Source: Niabella pedocola (GTDB lineage: Bacteria; Bacteroidota; Bacteroidia; Chitinophagales; Chitinophagaceae). Taken from it: a DNA stretch of 64,000 nucleotides. The position numbers were made by a program, and so were the translations under genes. Of the stretch, positions 1-9,166 are shown piece by piece. Under the pieces are notes generated by a model that did not search any database, was not told where the DNA came from, and worked only from the letters and a program-made list of their open reading frames with translations. The stretch spans positions 1-64,000 of the forward strand of contig NZ_JAJNEC010000004.1 in NCBI RefSeq assembly GCF_021044425.1, given 5' to 3'. How positions within the stretch are numbered: the stretch's first letter is position 1; the number at the start of each line of letters is the position of its first letter.

Positions 1-758
1 ATCACCATAGTACTCATCCGCAGCGTCCCCTACGGGAGACGCTGCGGCGAACGAGATCTCTCTTCCTTTCCATGTCTCCTGGAAGAGACGTAGAAAGCAG
101 CATCACCATAGTACTCATCCGCAGCGTCCCCTACGGGAGACGCTGCGGCGAACGAGATCTCTCTTCCTTTCCATGTCTCCTGGAAGAGACGTAGAAAGCA
201 GCATCACCATAGTACTCATCCACAGCGTCCCCTGCGGGAGACGCCGCGGGGAACGAGATTTCTTTTCCATTCCATGTCTCCAGGAAGGGACGTGGAAAGC
301 GCCATCACCACGATATTGTTCCGCAGCGTCCCTCCCGGGAGACGCCGCGGGGAACGAGATCTCTCTTCCTTTCCATGTCTCCTGGAAGGGACGTGGAAAG
401 CAGCATCACCATAGTACTCATCCGCAGCGTCACTCCCGGGAGACGCCGCGGCGAACGAGATTTCTCTTCCTTTCCATGTCTCCTGGAAGGGACATGGAAA
501 GCAGCATCACCATAGTACTCATCCGCAGCGTCCCCTACGGGAGACGCCGCGGGGAACGAGATTTCTCTTCCTTTCCATGTCTCCTGGAAGGGACGTGGAA
601 AGCAGCATCACCTTGATACTCATCCGCAACGTCCCCTACGGGAGACGCCGCGGGGAACGAGATCTCTCTTCCTTTCCATGTCTCCTGAAAGGGACGTGGA
701 AAGCGCCATCACCACGATATTGTTCCGCAGCGTCCCCTGCGGGAGACACTGCGGGGAA
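1..758. repeat. 101-bp tandem repeat array of paired palindromes
   Basis: Seven full units and one partial unit of exactly 101 bp begin at 1, 102, 203, 304, 405, 506, 607 and 708; the array is cut by the window start. Each unit carries two related palindromes: one with arms CCGCAGCGTC and GACGCTGCGG around a CCC-TAC-GGG core, and one with GTCTCC and GGGAC arms flanked by TCCA/TGGA. Units differ by scattered substitutions; units starting at 304 and 708 share a variant segment (CACGATATTGTTCCG). The array ends at the jetC stop codon (759-761). There are no unique spacers, so it is not a CRISPR array. The structure resembles a REP/BIME-type cluster; function is unknown. Confidence 0.93.
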
Positions 759-3700
759 CTAGGACGCTTTCTTCATCTGCTTCTGCAGTTCTTTGATAGT
801 CATATTATACATGATACTGTGCCGGTTGTTCACGCGTTGTGCCAGGTGCACATGGGCAATGTAATCCTGCACAATCTGGATCTTATCGCTGGGTGTTACC
901 ACCAATAACTGTAAATGCAATTGTTTACACAGCTCCATCAGGTAGGTTGCCTTATCCTCATCCTGGTTGCTGAAGCTTTCATCCACGGCTATAAACCGCA
1001 AACTGCGGCTGTTCTTTCCTTCACGGGTAATACCAAACTGGTAGGCAATGGCACTGCAAAGAATGGTATAGGTAAGCTGCGCCTTTTCTCCGCCGGATAG
1101 TTGTCCCATCTGGCGATAGGTCTTTTTAAGTTCGCCGGTGTTCCGGTATTTTTCGTCTGCCCAAAACTCAAACCAGTTCCGTACATCCATTACCCTTGCC
1201 CGGTAGGTTTCGCTTTCATCCAGACTGTCGATCAACGGCTGTACCTTTTGACGAAAATGCGTTGCTTTGTCTTCAAAGCTGCTCTGCTGCCAGTTTGCCG
1301 CCTGGGGTAACGCGTCCAGCAGCGCATTACGGAACGCATTTACGGTGGCATCCTGCACCTTCCGTTTTCCCAACTGAATATAGGTATCCGGAAGCTTATT
1401 AAAGTTGATGCCGCCCAATGACTGGTTCAGCTTATTTACGCTGTTATTAATTTCCCGTTCCCATTTTTCCATTTCTTCATTTAACCCACCGATCTTATAC
1501 GTGATCGTGTCGTTCACAAAGTTTTCAAAATCCTTGCGATAACGGGGAAGGTTTTCGCTGGCGAGTTTATCAAGCCATTCTTTAAATTCCTCTGCATGGG
1601 CGGCCTCTTCCGGCAGGAACTGTACATCACTGTACCAGTCTGGAAAACGCTGTAGCAATGCCGGGGACGGGTTTTTGATCTGGCTGATACTGCGGTTCAG
1701 ATAGGTTTCTTCCTTATGCAATAACCGCTGTACTTCCTGCGCTTCGCTTTCCAGCTTTGCTTTAAACTGCCCATACACCGTTTCCACATTTTCCAGTGTT
1801 ACGGCTGCCAGCACCAGGGCATGCTGCTGCTGAAACTGAATCAATTCTTCTTTATCCGTTTCCGTAATGTGCTGCAACAGTAAATGCAGTTGTTCCCGCT
1901 GCTGTTCCATAGCTGCGGCACTGTTTTGCAGGGTTGTTTTTTCCTGCGCGGCACGCTCCCAGTTCCTTTCCACTTCCTGCCGTTGCCGGAGAATCTCTTC
2001 CAGCTGGGCAGTAAGTTCCTGCAGCTGGTTATTGCTTTTACTCAGTGCACCGATCTGTTCTTCTGTTTTATGTATGCTACGTTGTATACCGGCTACATCC
2101 AGCAATGCAAAGCCGCCATGTTCCTGCAGGCGGTTCAATGCATAAAATTGCTTTTGCAACCGGGTGGCCCGGTTACGGCAACGTTCGATGATCTCCGCGG
2201 CATTGGAAAGTTCATCGGCCAGCCGGTTACGATCGCGGATCAGCGCTTCCTTCTTGTTTTCGTTATTCCATCCCATCACATAACGCCCCGGATCATTGCT
2301 GCCCGGCCGGTCATCCTTCTCATGCCGGTCGCGGTTCTTGATCAGTCCGTTTACGGTGATGGCCTTATCATAGCGCTCCATTGTCTTTTCGTCTTCCAGG
2401 CAAGTATAGGAAAACTGCTGTACCACCTGTTGTTCTACCCAACCGGAAAGCGGATGTTCCGGATGAAAATCCAGCTTATGATACACCGTGCCATCTTCTG
2501 CCAGTGCATGAAACGTATCCAGTACACGGTAATACACCATTCGGGTACCTGTATTGGTTTGGTTGATGTACCGGGTTACTTTTTTATAATATTGATCCGG
2601 TATGAGCAACCGGAGCGAAAAGCCATACAATAATTTTTCAATGGCCGGTTGCCAGCGCTGCTCCTCCGGTTTCACCTGCATCAGTTCGCCTGCAAAAGGC
2701 AGCTCCGCCGTGTCCAGCTTCAGTGCCGCACATAATTGTTTGCGCACCTGCACCAAATGGGCCGGGATATTGCTTTTACTGTGGAGCAATATATTCAGTT
2801 CCTCCTCCAGTTTATTCTTGGCGTCGCCTGCTTTTTTATGCTGATTCTTGGCATCAAAATCATCGGCCTCATTCAGCCGGTTTTCTTTTTCCAACCGCTG
2901 TGCCGATTGTGCGGTTTCTTTCAACACCCGTTTATAGGCTTCTTCATCCGAAGCACTTTTATCTTCCAAGTGCAGGATACTGCACCAATCTGTAAATAAT
3001 GCCAGGTTATTTTCCGCCTCTACCCTTTTAAGTTTCAGCGCCTGAAGGTCCTGTTCCAGTTGTTTGAGGCGTTGCCCTGCCTGGTTTTGATCGATCTGGT
3101 TCCGGGTCATGCGCTCTTCTTCGTGCAGGGCGTCTATGCCGGCTCTTGCGGCTGTTGTTTTTTCTTCCAGTTCTTTTATACCGGCACGGGCCTCTTCCAG
3201 CGCCTGCTGCAGCAACCGGTCCTGGGTATAACCTTTCCATGCTGTGGCAGTATGCAGGGCCTTTTGTACCTCCTGCTGCCGCACCTGCAATCCCTTAAAT
3301 CCGACGTAATGTTCCTGAACGGGCTGCAGCAGCCGGATCTGTTCTTCTGCTTTTTCAATATTACGCTGCGCATCCAGCAAGGTGGCCAGGTGCTTTTTCA
3401 GTTCCTGGAATAGCGACTCCATATCCCGGGGCTCCAGCATATGGGTGCGGATAAAATCGTCCAGGTTTCCCAGTACTTTGATCCCTACCGTTTGGTTAAA
3501 AAGAGTGAGGGCCTGTATACTCTGCATACCCAGCACATCTACCAGCCGGTAAGCGTATTTGCTCGCCGCATCAAACCACTCCACCTGTTTCCGGTTTCCC
3601 TTGTTGTACTGCTGATCCAGCCGGCGTTTCCAGGCATTCCCCAGGTCAAAGGGCTTAAAATCCTCTTCGATATGCAGACTTTTATGGGCTACACCAAACA

Positions 3701-4142
3701 CCCGTTTCATGTCGCCGTTATTAAAGTAACGAACCTGGAACAAGGTCACCTCCTGCATAGCCTCATTAGTAAAATTAGCCAGCAGGATGCTGTAAGCTTC
3801 TTCCCGGCTTTCCCGGAGGTAAAGCGCCTTGGTAACACCATTTTCGCTGTTAATGGTGCCATAGCCGCCCAGCACATAGGTTTCCTCCGTACGGTCGCCC
3901 TTTTTTTCGCTGCCGCTGCTCTGGTTATAAAACCGGTACTTTTTTTCCGGTACGATCAGGGTTAACAGGGCATCTACAAAAGTGGTTTTCCCGCTTCCGT
4001 TGGAGCCGGTAAGCAAGCTGGTTTCGCCACCGGGAATAATGGTATGAATCTGTTCATCAAAGGTACCCCAGTTAAATACCTCCATATATTGCAGGCGGAA
4101 GCCGCTCTTTTCATTATCCGTGCTGAATACGCTTAGCTGCAT
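759..4142 (-). CDS. jetC: Wadjet SMC-like ATPase JetC
   Basis: SMC/MukB-like ATPase of a type I Wadjet defence system, which in known systems extrudes DNA loops and recognises small circular plasmids. The 1127-residue protein has a Walker A motif GSNGSGKTT at residues 46-54, two long charged coiled-coil stretches separated by a hinge-like middle (about 500-640), an ABC signature LSGGE at about 1015 and a Walker B RFIAVDES at about 1049-1056. This is the full layout and usual length of the family. The start overlaps the end of jetB by 29 bp, which suggests translational coupling; no strong Shine-Dalgarno is seen. The stop codon is directly bordered by the 101-bp repeat array, so the usual fourth gene, jetD, is not adjacent. 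MksB/MukB-type condensin is the alternative, but the neighbours fit Wadjet better. Confidence 0.92.
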   Translation of the reverse strand: MQLSVFSTDNEKSGFRLQYMEVFNWGTFDEQIHTIIPGGETSLLTGSNGSGKTTFVDALLTLIVPEKKYRFYNQSSGSEKKGDRTEETYVLGGYGTINSENGVTKALYLRESREEAYSILLANFTNEAMQEVTLFQVRYFNNGDMKRVFGVAHKSLHIEEDFKPFDLGNAWKRRLDQQYNKGNRKQVEWFDAASKYAYRLVDVLGMQSIQALTLFNQTVGIKVLGNLDDFIRTHMLEPRDMESLFQELKKHLATLLDAQRNIEKAEEQIRLLQPVQEHYVGFKGLQVRQQEVQKALHTATAWKGYTQDRLLQQALEEARAGIKELEEKTTAARAGIDALHEEERMTRNQIDQNQAGQRLKQLEQDLQALKLKRVEAENNLALFTDWCSILHLEDKSASDEEAYKRVLKETAQSAQRLEKENRLNEADDFDAKNQHKKAGDAKNKLEEELNILLHSKSNIPAHLVQVRKQLCAALKLDTAELPFAGELMQVKPEEQRWQPAIEKLLYGFSLRLLIPDQYYKKVTRYINQTNTGTRMVYYRVLDTFHALAEDGTVYHKLDFHPEHPLSGWVEQQVVQQFSYTCLEDEKTMERYDKAITVNGLIKNRDRHEKDDRPGSNDPGRYVMGWNNENKKEALIRDRNRLADELSNAAEIIERCRNRATRLQKQFYALNRLQEHGGFALLDVAGIQRSIHKTEEQIGALSKSNNQLQELTAQLEEILRQRQEVERNWERAAQEKTTLQNSAAAMEQQREQLHLLLQHITETDKEELIQFQQQHALVLAAVTLENVETVYGQFKAKLESEAQEVQRLLHKEETYLNRSISQIKNPSPALLQRFPDWYSDVQFLPEEAAHAEEFKEWLDKLASENLPRYRKDFENFVNDTITYKIGGLNEEMEKWEREINNSVNKLNQSLGGINFNKLPDTYIQLGKRKVQDATVNAFRNALLDALPQAANWQQSSFEDKATHFRQKVQPLIDSLDESETYRARVMDVRNWFEFWADEKYRNTGELKKTYRQMGQLSGGEKAQLTYTILCSAIAYQFGITREGKNSRSLRFIAVDESFSNQDEDKATYLMELCKQLHLQLLVVTPSDKIQIVQDYIAHVHLAQRVNNRHSIMYNMTIKELQKQMKKAS

Positions 4143-4704
4143 GTGCTGTCAATTGCTGTTTAAAATCTTCTAAAACTTCACTGTCTACCCGGGCTTTGAT
4201 CAACTTCTTGATCCGGAATTTCTGTTCATCCGGTACCTCATGTGTACCGGAACGTTCCAGGAATCCGTTTTCCACCGCCCGTTCAATCAGCCGGTCGATA
4301 TCCTTGAGCATCTTTACCCGGCTGGCATTTTCTTTAAAAAACAACTCGGCATATTCTTTTATCTCGCGCCGTTTCTTGATCAATTCCCGTTGCGTAGCCT
4401 CTCCTACTTCAAATTCTGCCATCATATCGCGCAGCAATACGAGCATTACGCTTTCATCATAGGCCAGCGCCCGGCGCTGCACCCAGCTTACGCTGGTGGC
4501 ATCTTCTTCAGATATGGTGTGCTTTACATAGGCGTAACCATCCTGTTCATCCAGTACCAGGGTAAGCCCGAGCCGCTGTAAAAATGCGATAAGCTCCGCT
4601 TTATACTGCAGCAGTTTTTCCCAGGTACTTTTTTCAAGATACTCTACCGGTCCTTTCAGCAGTTTTATAAATACGGGGGTAAACGAGTGTATTTTTTCAG
4701 CCAT
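4114..4704 (-). CDS. jetB: Wadjet subunit JetB (DUF4194)
   Basis: DUF4194 protein, the small winged-helix (KITE-like, MukE-related) subunit that in Wadjet complexes bridges the kleisin JetA and the JetC heads. At 196 residues from the chosen start it has the usual family length. It is rich in charged helices, with the segment QRRALAYDESVMLVLLRD in the middle and a basic C-terminus. A longer reading from 4749 is open, but the ATG at 4704 is preceded by AGAAGGA at good spacing and starts MAEKIHSF, so it is preferred; this leaves a 10-bp gap from jetA instead of an overlap. Its 3' end overlaps jetC. The assignment rests on both sequence and position between JetA- and JetC-type proteins. Confidence 0.88.
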   Translation of the reverse strand: MAEKIHSFTPVFIKLLKGPVEYLEKSTWEKLLQYKAELIAFLQRLGLTLVLDEQDGYAYVKHTISEEDATSVSWVQRRALAYDESVMLVLLRDMMAEFEVGEATQRELIKKRREIKEYAELFFKENASRVKMLKDIDRLIERAVENGFLERSGTHEVPDEQKFRIKKLIKARVDSEVLEDFKQQLTAHAAKRIQHG

Positions 4705-4714
4705 CCGATTCCTT

Positions 4715-6184
4715 CTATTTACTAAATAACAAATAAGGTACCTCCACAAACTTGTCGGCGTTGCTGTTGAGCGGGATCAGCTCTACCGCACTGCCTACCA
4801 CCTGTACCTTTTTCGATTTTTCTTTTAAAAAACTATAATAACTGATCACTTCCGCAAGGCCATGCTCCAATTGCGTAGCCTCGATGATCTCTTTTAATGT
4901 GGCGGTTTGCTTATGTTCCAGTACCTGCTCCACTTTTTTCCAAAGCCGTTTTTTGTCGATAAAACTGGTGTTCAAAAGCCGGTTGAACCGGTCTATATCC
5001 GCGATCTTCTCCACGGCTGCAGCGGGTTGTTTTAAAGCGCCCGCCGTTTTCTTCGCCTCCAGTGTTAGTGTACGGTCCATCACCATGCGGATATCGGAGG
5101 GTTCATCCAATACCAGTCCGGCGGTTACCGGCTCTTCTTCCATTAAATCGAAAATGAGCTCCTTTATACCTCCGATCTGCTGGCGCAATCTCCGGTGCCG
5201 TGCAATTTCCTTTTCGGTAATGATGCGACTGAGTTTTTCTGCCATCCGGTCATTGGCATCATAAACAGACCGTCCCTGTTCCAGCAGGAAGGATTTGATG
5301 TTCTGGAGGAAATCGGTATCGGTTTCCAGCTGGCGATCGTCGAGCAGTGACAACAATTGCTCGGTCAGCTGCCGCCATTCTTCCTGCCCGCTACGGGAAA
5401 TAAGAAAATCCCAGAAGGCATAAAAACTTTTCCCCTGGTTGCTGCTGCGCAGTGCATCGTACGATTCAAAGGCAAAGCCCACAATGGCACCCTTATTTTG
5501 TTCCGCACGGGTATGTTGCTCCACAATACTGCGGTGGATCTGTTTGAAATTATCTTCTACTTCCCTGAAATCGCCGATCAGCTCATAACATAATTTAATA
5601 AACAAGTCCAGTCGCTCCTGCACCTGTGCATTGTTATAGCGCTGAGGAGCAACCCCCAGTTCCAGGGCCTTAATTTCCTTATCGATCTCCGCCTTGCGGT
5701 CTTTCAGGATCTGCAATTTGCGTTCGCGGTCGTCCTCTGTATTTTCAACCATGTCGCGCAGGGATGAAAACAGCATCTTAAACCGGCTTTCCGTTCCTAC
5801 ATGATGCTGCCCCAGCTGCAGGTTCTGCATCCATTGAAATACTTTTTCCGTATGTGCGCTCAGCTGGTAATTGGTGTTTCCCTCGGTGTCCGGGAAATCC
5901 TGCAGGATTCTTTTTTGTACCCAACTCAGCAGGTATTTACGGCTGCGGCTCTCCTCATCCTCCCCAAAATCAATCCGTGCCTCCTCCCAATCTTCCGTAC
6001 CGTCTGCATGCGCGCCCAGGGTTTCGGCCAGCAGGGGTACCAGCTGATCCTCCCGGACCACCATCCTGCGGTTTTCTTTAAAAACGCTGTATAAAAATGG
6101 CAGCACCCAGCCGGCATTACGCAGCCGCAACATTTGCAGCGCCGGTGAAGCATTAATTAAAAACGCAATTTGATCGCTTGTCAT
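4715..6184 (-). CDS. jetA: Wadjet kleisin-like subunit JetA (DUF3375)
   Basis: DUF3375 protein, first gene of the jetABC operon and the MukF-like kleisin subunit in Wadjet complexes. The 489-residue protein is the usual length: an N-terminal helical/winged-helix part (start MTSDQIAFLIN), a central coiled-coil rich in Glu, Lys and Arg (about residues 155-190), and a C-terminal winged-helix region ending in a YLLFSK tail. It is followed by jetB after 10 bp. Upstream lie 284 bp before the VKOR gene, with an AT-rich tract at 6355-6435. A possible -7 element TTATTTTG lies at 6229-6222 on the minus strand, about 37 bp before the start, but no convincing -33 partner is seen. The operon is therefore probably transcribed on its own. 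Confidence 0.9.
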   Translation of the reverse strand: MTSDQIAFLINASPALQMLRLRNAGWVLPFLYSVFKENRRMVVREDQLVPLLAETLGAHADGTEDWEEARIDFGEDEESRSRKYLLSWVQKRILQDFPDTEGNTNYQLSAHTEKVFQWMQNLQLGQHHVGTESRFKMLFSSLRDMVENTEDDRERKLQILKDRKAEIDKEIKALELGVAPQRYNNAQVQERLDLFIKLCYELIGDFREVEDNFKQIHRSIVEQHTRAEQNKGAIVGFAFESYDALRSSNQGKSFYAFWDFLISRSGQEEWRQLTEQLLSLLDDRQLETDTDFLQNIKSFLLEQGRSVYDANDRMAEKLSRIITEKEIARHRRLRQQIGGIKELIFDLMEEEPVTAGLVLDEPSDIRMVMDRTLTLEAKKTAGALKQPAAAVEKIADIDRFNRLLNTSFIDKKRLWKKVEQVLEHKQTATLKEIIEATQLEHGLAEVISYYSFLKEKSKKVQVVGSAVELIPLNSNADKFVEVPYLLFSK

Positions 6185-6468
6185 ACCTCTACAAAACCAC
6201 CTCTTTACAATGGGAAGCCTGCAAAATAAGATAATCTGCCGAGATTTTACAGCAGAACATTTAGGCGGCCGGAAGGGTACCGGGATATACAGGAGGATTC
6301 CAATAATAACAGGCGGTTTGCCCTGCGATCCGGGCGGACAAACAATCCGAAAAGACTAAATAAAAAATGTATTAAAATGTCCTATTAATATTATAAATCA
6401 ATACAATAAAATTTTTATACACTATAAAAATAGATGCACTATTTTTCAGTTTCCGTTTATCATTTTGA

Positions 6469-7671
6469 CTATTTGTTGACCGCGCTGCTTTGCCTGGACT
6501 GTAACTCCCTTACCAAAACCGACCGCACCACTCCCGGCCGGGTGTCCCTGATCTGCCGGCCGTTTAGAAAAACGGCCGGCGTTCCATCGATACCCAGTGC
6601 GGCGCCCTCTGCTATATTCGCCTGGAGGATCGCCGTTACTGCCGGGCTGTTACGGAAGGCCTCAAATGCCGGCAGGTTCAGCCCACATTGCTGCGCAGCC
6701 GACGCTAGCTTTTTTTCATGACTATCGCTGGAAAACAATTCACGATGGTACTCCATAAATCTTCCCTGCTGTGCCGCCGCAAGTGCTGCCCGGGCCGCTT
6801 CGCAGGCGCCGGCGTGCATATTTTTATGAATTGTAGGATTGCAATCGGTGCTTAAAGGGAACTGTTTAAATACGACCCGACAGGTACTGCTGAACTTTTT
6901 TACAATGGAGTCGGTTTCCGCTGCAAACATCCGGCAGGCAGGACAGTAAAAATCGGTAAAGATCACCAGTGTCATCGGCCCGGAGGGATTGCCTGTACTG
7001 GCATCTCCCGGGCCAACGGGAATCTGCCGTGCCGGTTGACGGTCATAATCAGCAAGTACTTTTTTCAGATCTACGCGCTGCCCGGCCGCCACGGAAAGCG
7101 CCAGCGCCTTTAATCCGAAGAATGCGGATGCCATGAACAATCCTGCTACCAGAAATCCGAACATCTTCCAGAAACCAGCAGTTGCTGCCTGCTGCCGGGC
7201 GCCTCTTCGCATCCGGAGACTTGTAAAAAACTGTGGAAACCCATACCCGTTTATTTTTATAAGCAGGAAAAACAACAGGAAATTGATGCTATGGATGATG
7301 GTACACAACGGACAAAAAAGACCGGGGTGTACCAGCATTACGCCCATAAGGTAGATGCCGGCTCCCACACTGCAACAGCTGAACAGGAAGATAAAAAAGC
7401 GGCTCCCCTCTAAGAATGCCTTCCCAAAAAGCAGCGGGATCAGAAAAAATAAGCCCAGAACAAAATAATACAGTATCCCCCAGCCTCCCAGGGGCAGGCC
7501 CAATACTTCGGCATAAGGACCGGAGAGCGCCCCGTTACAGCTGTTGCCAAAAACAGCCGAACAAACATCGGGCCCACCGGCATGCAGATGTTTATAAAAC
7601 AAATAAAAGGAAAGGACAACGGCCAATATCATCAGCACCGCAGCCAATACCCGGATTACAATAGTTTTCAT
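6469..7671 (-). CDS. VKOR-DsbA fusion thiol-disulfide oxidoreductase
   Basis: Membrane protein that should make disulfide bonds in exported proteins: an N-terminal vitamin K epoxide reductase domain passes electrons to quinone, and a fused C-terminal DsbA-like thioredoxin domain oxidises clients. Residues counted from the ATG at 7671 (400 aa): first membrane helix 5-25, loop cysteines C37 and C45, active CPLC at 120-123, further helices to about 195, then a periplasmic thioredoxin domain with CPAC at 243-246 and a cis-Pro motif GTPAVFLNG near the end. The frame stays open to 7800 but would run into the small gene upstream; MKTIVIRVL with its hydrophobic helix is the natural start. It follows a small secreted four-cysteine protein after 82 bp, with a terminator between them. 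Confidence 0.9.
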   Translation of the reverse strand: MKTIVIRVLAAVLMILAVVLSFYLFYKHLHAGGPDVCSAVFGNSCNGALSGPYAEVLGLPLGGWGILYYFVLGLFFLIPLLFGKAFLEGSRFFIFLFSCCSVGAGIYLMGVMLVHPGLFCPLCTIIHSINFLLFFLLIKINGYGFPQFFTSLRMRRGARQQAATAGFWKMFGFLVAGLFMASAFFGLKALALSVAAGQRVDLKKVLADYDRQPARQIPVGPGDASTGNPSGPMTLVIFTDFYCPACRMFAAETDSIVKKFSSTCRVVFKQFPLSTDCNPTIHKNMHAGACEAARAALAAAQQGRFMEYHRELFSSDSHEKKLASAAQQCGLNLPAFEAFRNSPAVTAILQANIAEGAALGIDGTPAVFLNGRQIRDTRPGVVRSVLVRELQSRQSSAVNK

Positions 7672-7691
7672 ATGTATACGGATTAAGCGGA

Positions 7692-7726
7692 CTAAAAAAG
7701 CGCCACGGCATAGGATCGTGGCGCTT
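7692..7726 (-). terminator. Rho-independent terminator after the 4-Cys protein gene
   Basis: A perfect 10-bp inverted repeat (AAGCGCCACG and CGTGGCGCTT, at 7699-7708 and 7717-7726) with an 8-nt loop is followed on the minus strand by a run of six T. It lies 28 bp beyond the stop of the small secreted protein gene and 21 bp before the VKOR-DsbA start. It should make the small gene a separate abundant transcript with only read-through reaching the oxidoreductase gene. Confidence 0.88.
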
Positions 7727-7753
7727 AAGAAATGTTTTATATGTGTGCTTTTC

Positions 7754-8107
7754 TTAGTCTGCTTTAAAGCGGCAGGTAAGTGTTGCCTGGCCGGAGGCAC
7801 TCACAACAAAAGTATAGTCGGCCCATTGACCGGGAAATGAGTAAGACCAGCAACCGGCCTCGCCTTTTTGTACATACGCTTTCCCGGTTGAGTTGGAAAA
7901 GCCGTCGAATTTGCAGGACATGATCCCTGATGAATTTTTTGTGACCACGGTTTTTGCGGCATCTATCTGATGAAAATTTCCATCAGGATCATACACACCG
8001 CACCATTCGTCATTGATAACAACGGCACCGTTGTTCATAGCAGTCCAGCTTGCCATTAACGTCATTGCAGCAAAAGCTGCAGTAAAAAGAATGCTTACTT
8101 TTTTCAT
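7754..8107 (-). CDS. Small secreted four-cysteine protein, unknown function
   Basis: Not recognised as a known family. The 117-residue product has a clear signal peptide (MKKVSILF, then a hydrophobic stretch to about residue 23) and a mature part of about 95 residues with exactly four cysteines (36, 65, 86, 112), several Trp and Gly, and an alternating pattern near the C-terminus (DYTFVVSASGQATLTCRF) that suggests a small beta-rich fold. An even number of well-spaced cysteines in an exported protein suggests two disulfide bonds. The next gene downstream encodes a VKOR-DsbA disulfide-forming enzyme, so this protein may be its client; that link is inference from position. It ends in a strong terminator. 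Confidence 0.75.
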   Translation of the reverse strand: MKKVSILFTAAFAAMTLMASWTAMNNGAVVINDEWCGVYDPDGNFHQIDAAKTVVTKNSSGIMSCKFDGFSNSTGKAYVQKGEAGCWSYSFPGQWADYTFVVSASGQATLTCRFKAD

Positions 8108-8450
8108 TGTAATGTTTTTGAATTGTGAAAAGAAGGATGTACGGAAATACGGACGTATACGTTTTGGTTACATATTTAAGTTTCTGGCACCAACAGCTAT
8201 CTGCGGGCGCCTGGTACGAATTACTGAATCATGGATATCCGTAACGAAGGTAACCTGTACGCCCGCCGGTTTCCAAATTTTAGGGATCGCCAATTTCAGC
8301 GAGCACGCAAAAATAGCTTCCCATTAGATGCATCAGCAGCCGATCAAGGAAAACGCTTTACGACTCCAGAAAATTCAGGTTCCTGTAAACCGCATAAAAA
8401 AGGAGTGTCAGCCGTTTTCAGTCTGCACTCCCTTTTATGAATTCCGCCTG
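8108..8450. other. Intergenic region, 343 bp, with a terminator
   Basis: Lies between the 4-Cys protein gene and the methyltransferase, both leftward. At 8396-8436 a GGAGTG/CACTCC hairpin is followed on the minus strand by six T, a good terminator for the methyltransferase gene that ends at 8451. The remainder presumably holds the promoter of the 4-Cys gene; no convincing TTTG/TAnnTTTG pair was found. No gene is seen. Confidence 0.7.
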
Positions 8451-9104
8451 TTATTTTTCTATGGAAACCGTAGTAAATTCCCTGGAAATACGGTCTCCGG
8501 TTTTGCTTTCGATCGCTTCAACCTGGGTGGCCATATCCGCAATCGTAAACGGGCTTTTTTTGATGAGCTGTTCCATTTTCTCATTATCATAAAGGGTAAA
8601 GCCATACTTTGTGAATGGAAGTATTTCCATAAAACTTTTTTGGGCAAATGTAATGTTCAACCTTCCACCCGGCTTCAATACCCGGTATAGCTCTGATAAC
8701 AGGAACTCCGGATCCTGCCAGAAATAAATAGTGTTCACCGTAAAGATCCCATCGAGATAGTGATCTGCAAACGGAATATGCAACCCGTCGTAGAGCTGGA
8801 AAACGGCCTGCTTTTTTTCTACAAAGCCCTGGCTATGGCTTACTGCCTCATGGCGCATAGCTTTCGATATCTCAAGTCCGTAATACGTTATGCCCTCGTT
8901 TTGCTGCAGCAGGTATGGGAGATGTTTCCCGTTTCCATGCCCCAGTTCCAGGATACGGCTGTTCTCCGCAATGGGAAGACGGTCTATTGCGTGAACCGTC
9001 ATCCCGATATTGGTTGTATGCATCATATCGGCCACTTCGATACCCATTGCCCCATCCGGTTGCCGCAGCTGGGCGGCCAGGTTTTTTAAATCGTTATCGT
9101 TCAT
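8451..9104 (-). CDS. Class I SAM-dependent methyltransferase
   Basis: Small-molecule type methyltransferase of the Methyltransf_11/25 group, 217 residues. The AdoMet-binding motif I is LELGHGNGK at residues 52-60. The acidic residue at the end of strand 2 is in YGLEISKAM. Motif II is the DGIFTVNTIYFW segment, followed by LYRVLKPGGRL (post-motif III), as in this class. The substrate cannot be told from sequence. It is 62 bp from the upstream TlpA-like gene, which runs the same way, so the two may be co-transcribed. It is followed by a terminator hairpin at 8396-8436. Confidence 0.85.
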   Translation of the reverse strand: MNDNDLKNLAAQLRQPDGAMGIEVADMMHTTNIGMTVHAIDRLPIAENSRILELGHGNGKHLPYLLQQNEGITYYGLEISKAMRHEAVSHSQGFVEKKQAVFQLYDGLHIPFADHYLDGIFTVNTIYFWQDPEFLLSELYRVLKPGGRLNITFAQKSFMEILPFTKYGFTLYDNEKMEQLIKKSPFTIADMATQVEAIESKTGDRISREFTTVSIEK

Positions 9105-9166
9105 AATTTCGCTTTGCCTGCAGTATGCCGGTTGGTTACACCGCCATCAAACACTGTATTTATTTC

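Noticed and set aside
173..616. Open reading frame of 147 codons in the 101-bp array
   Set aside because: It is made entirely of repeat units; three consecutive 101-bp units cycle through frames, and no start signal or family is seen.
1..758. CRISPR array
   Set aside because: Whole 101-bp units repeat without unique spacers and no cas genes are near.
7672..7800. N-terminal extension of the VKOR-DsbA protein
   Set aside because: It would overlap the small secreted protein gene and cross its terminator; the natural hydrophobic start is at 7671.
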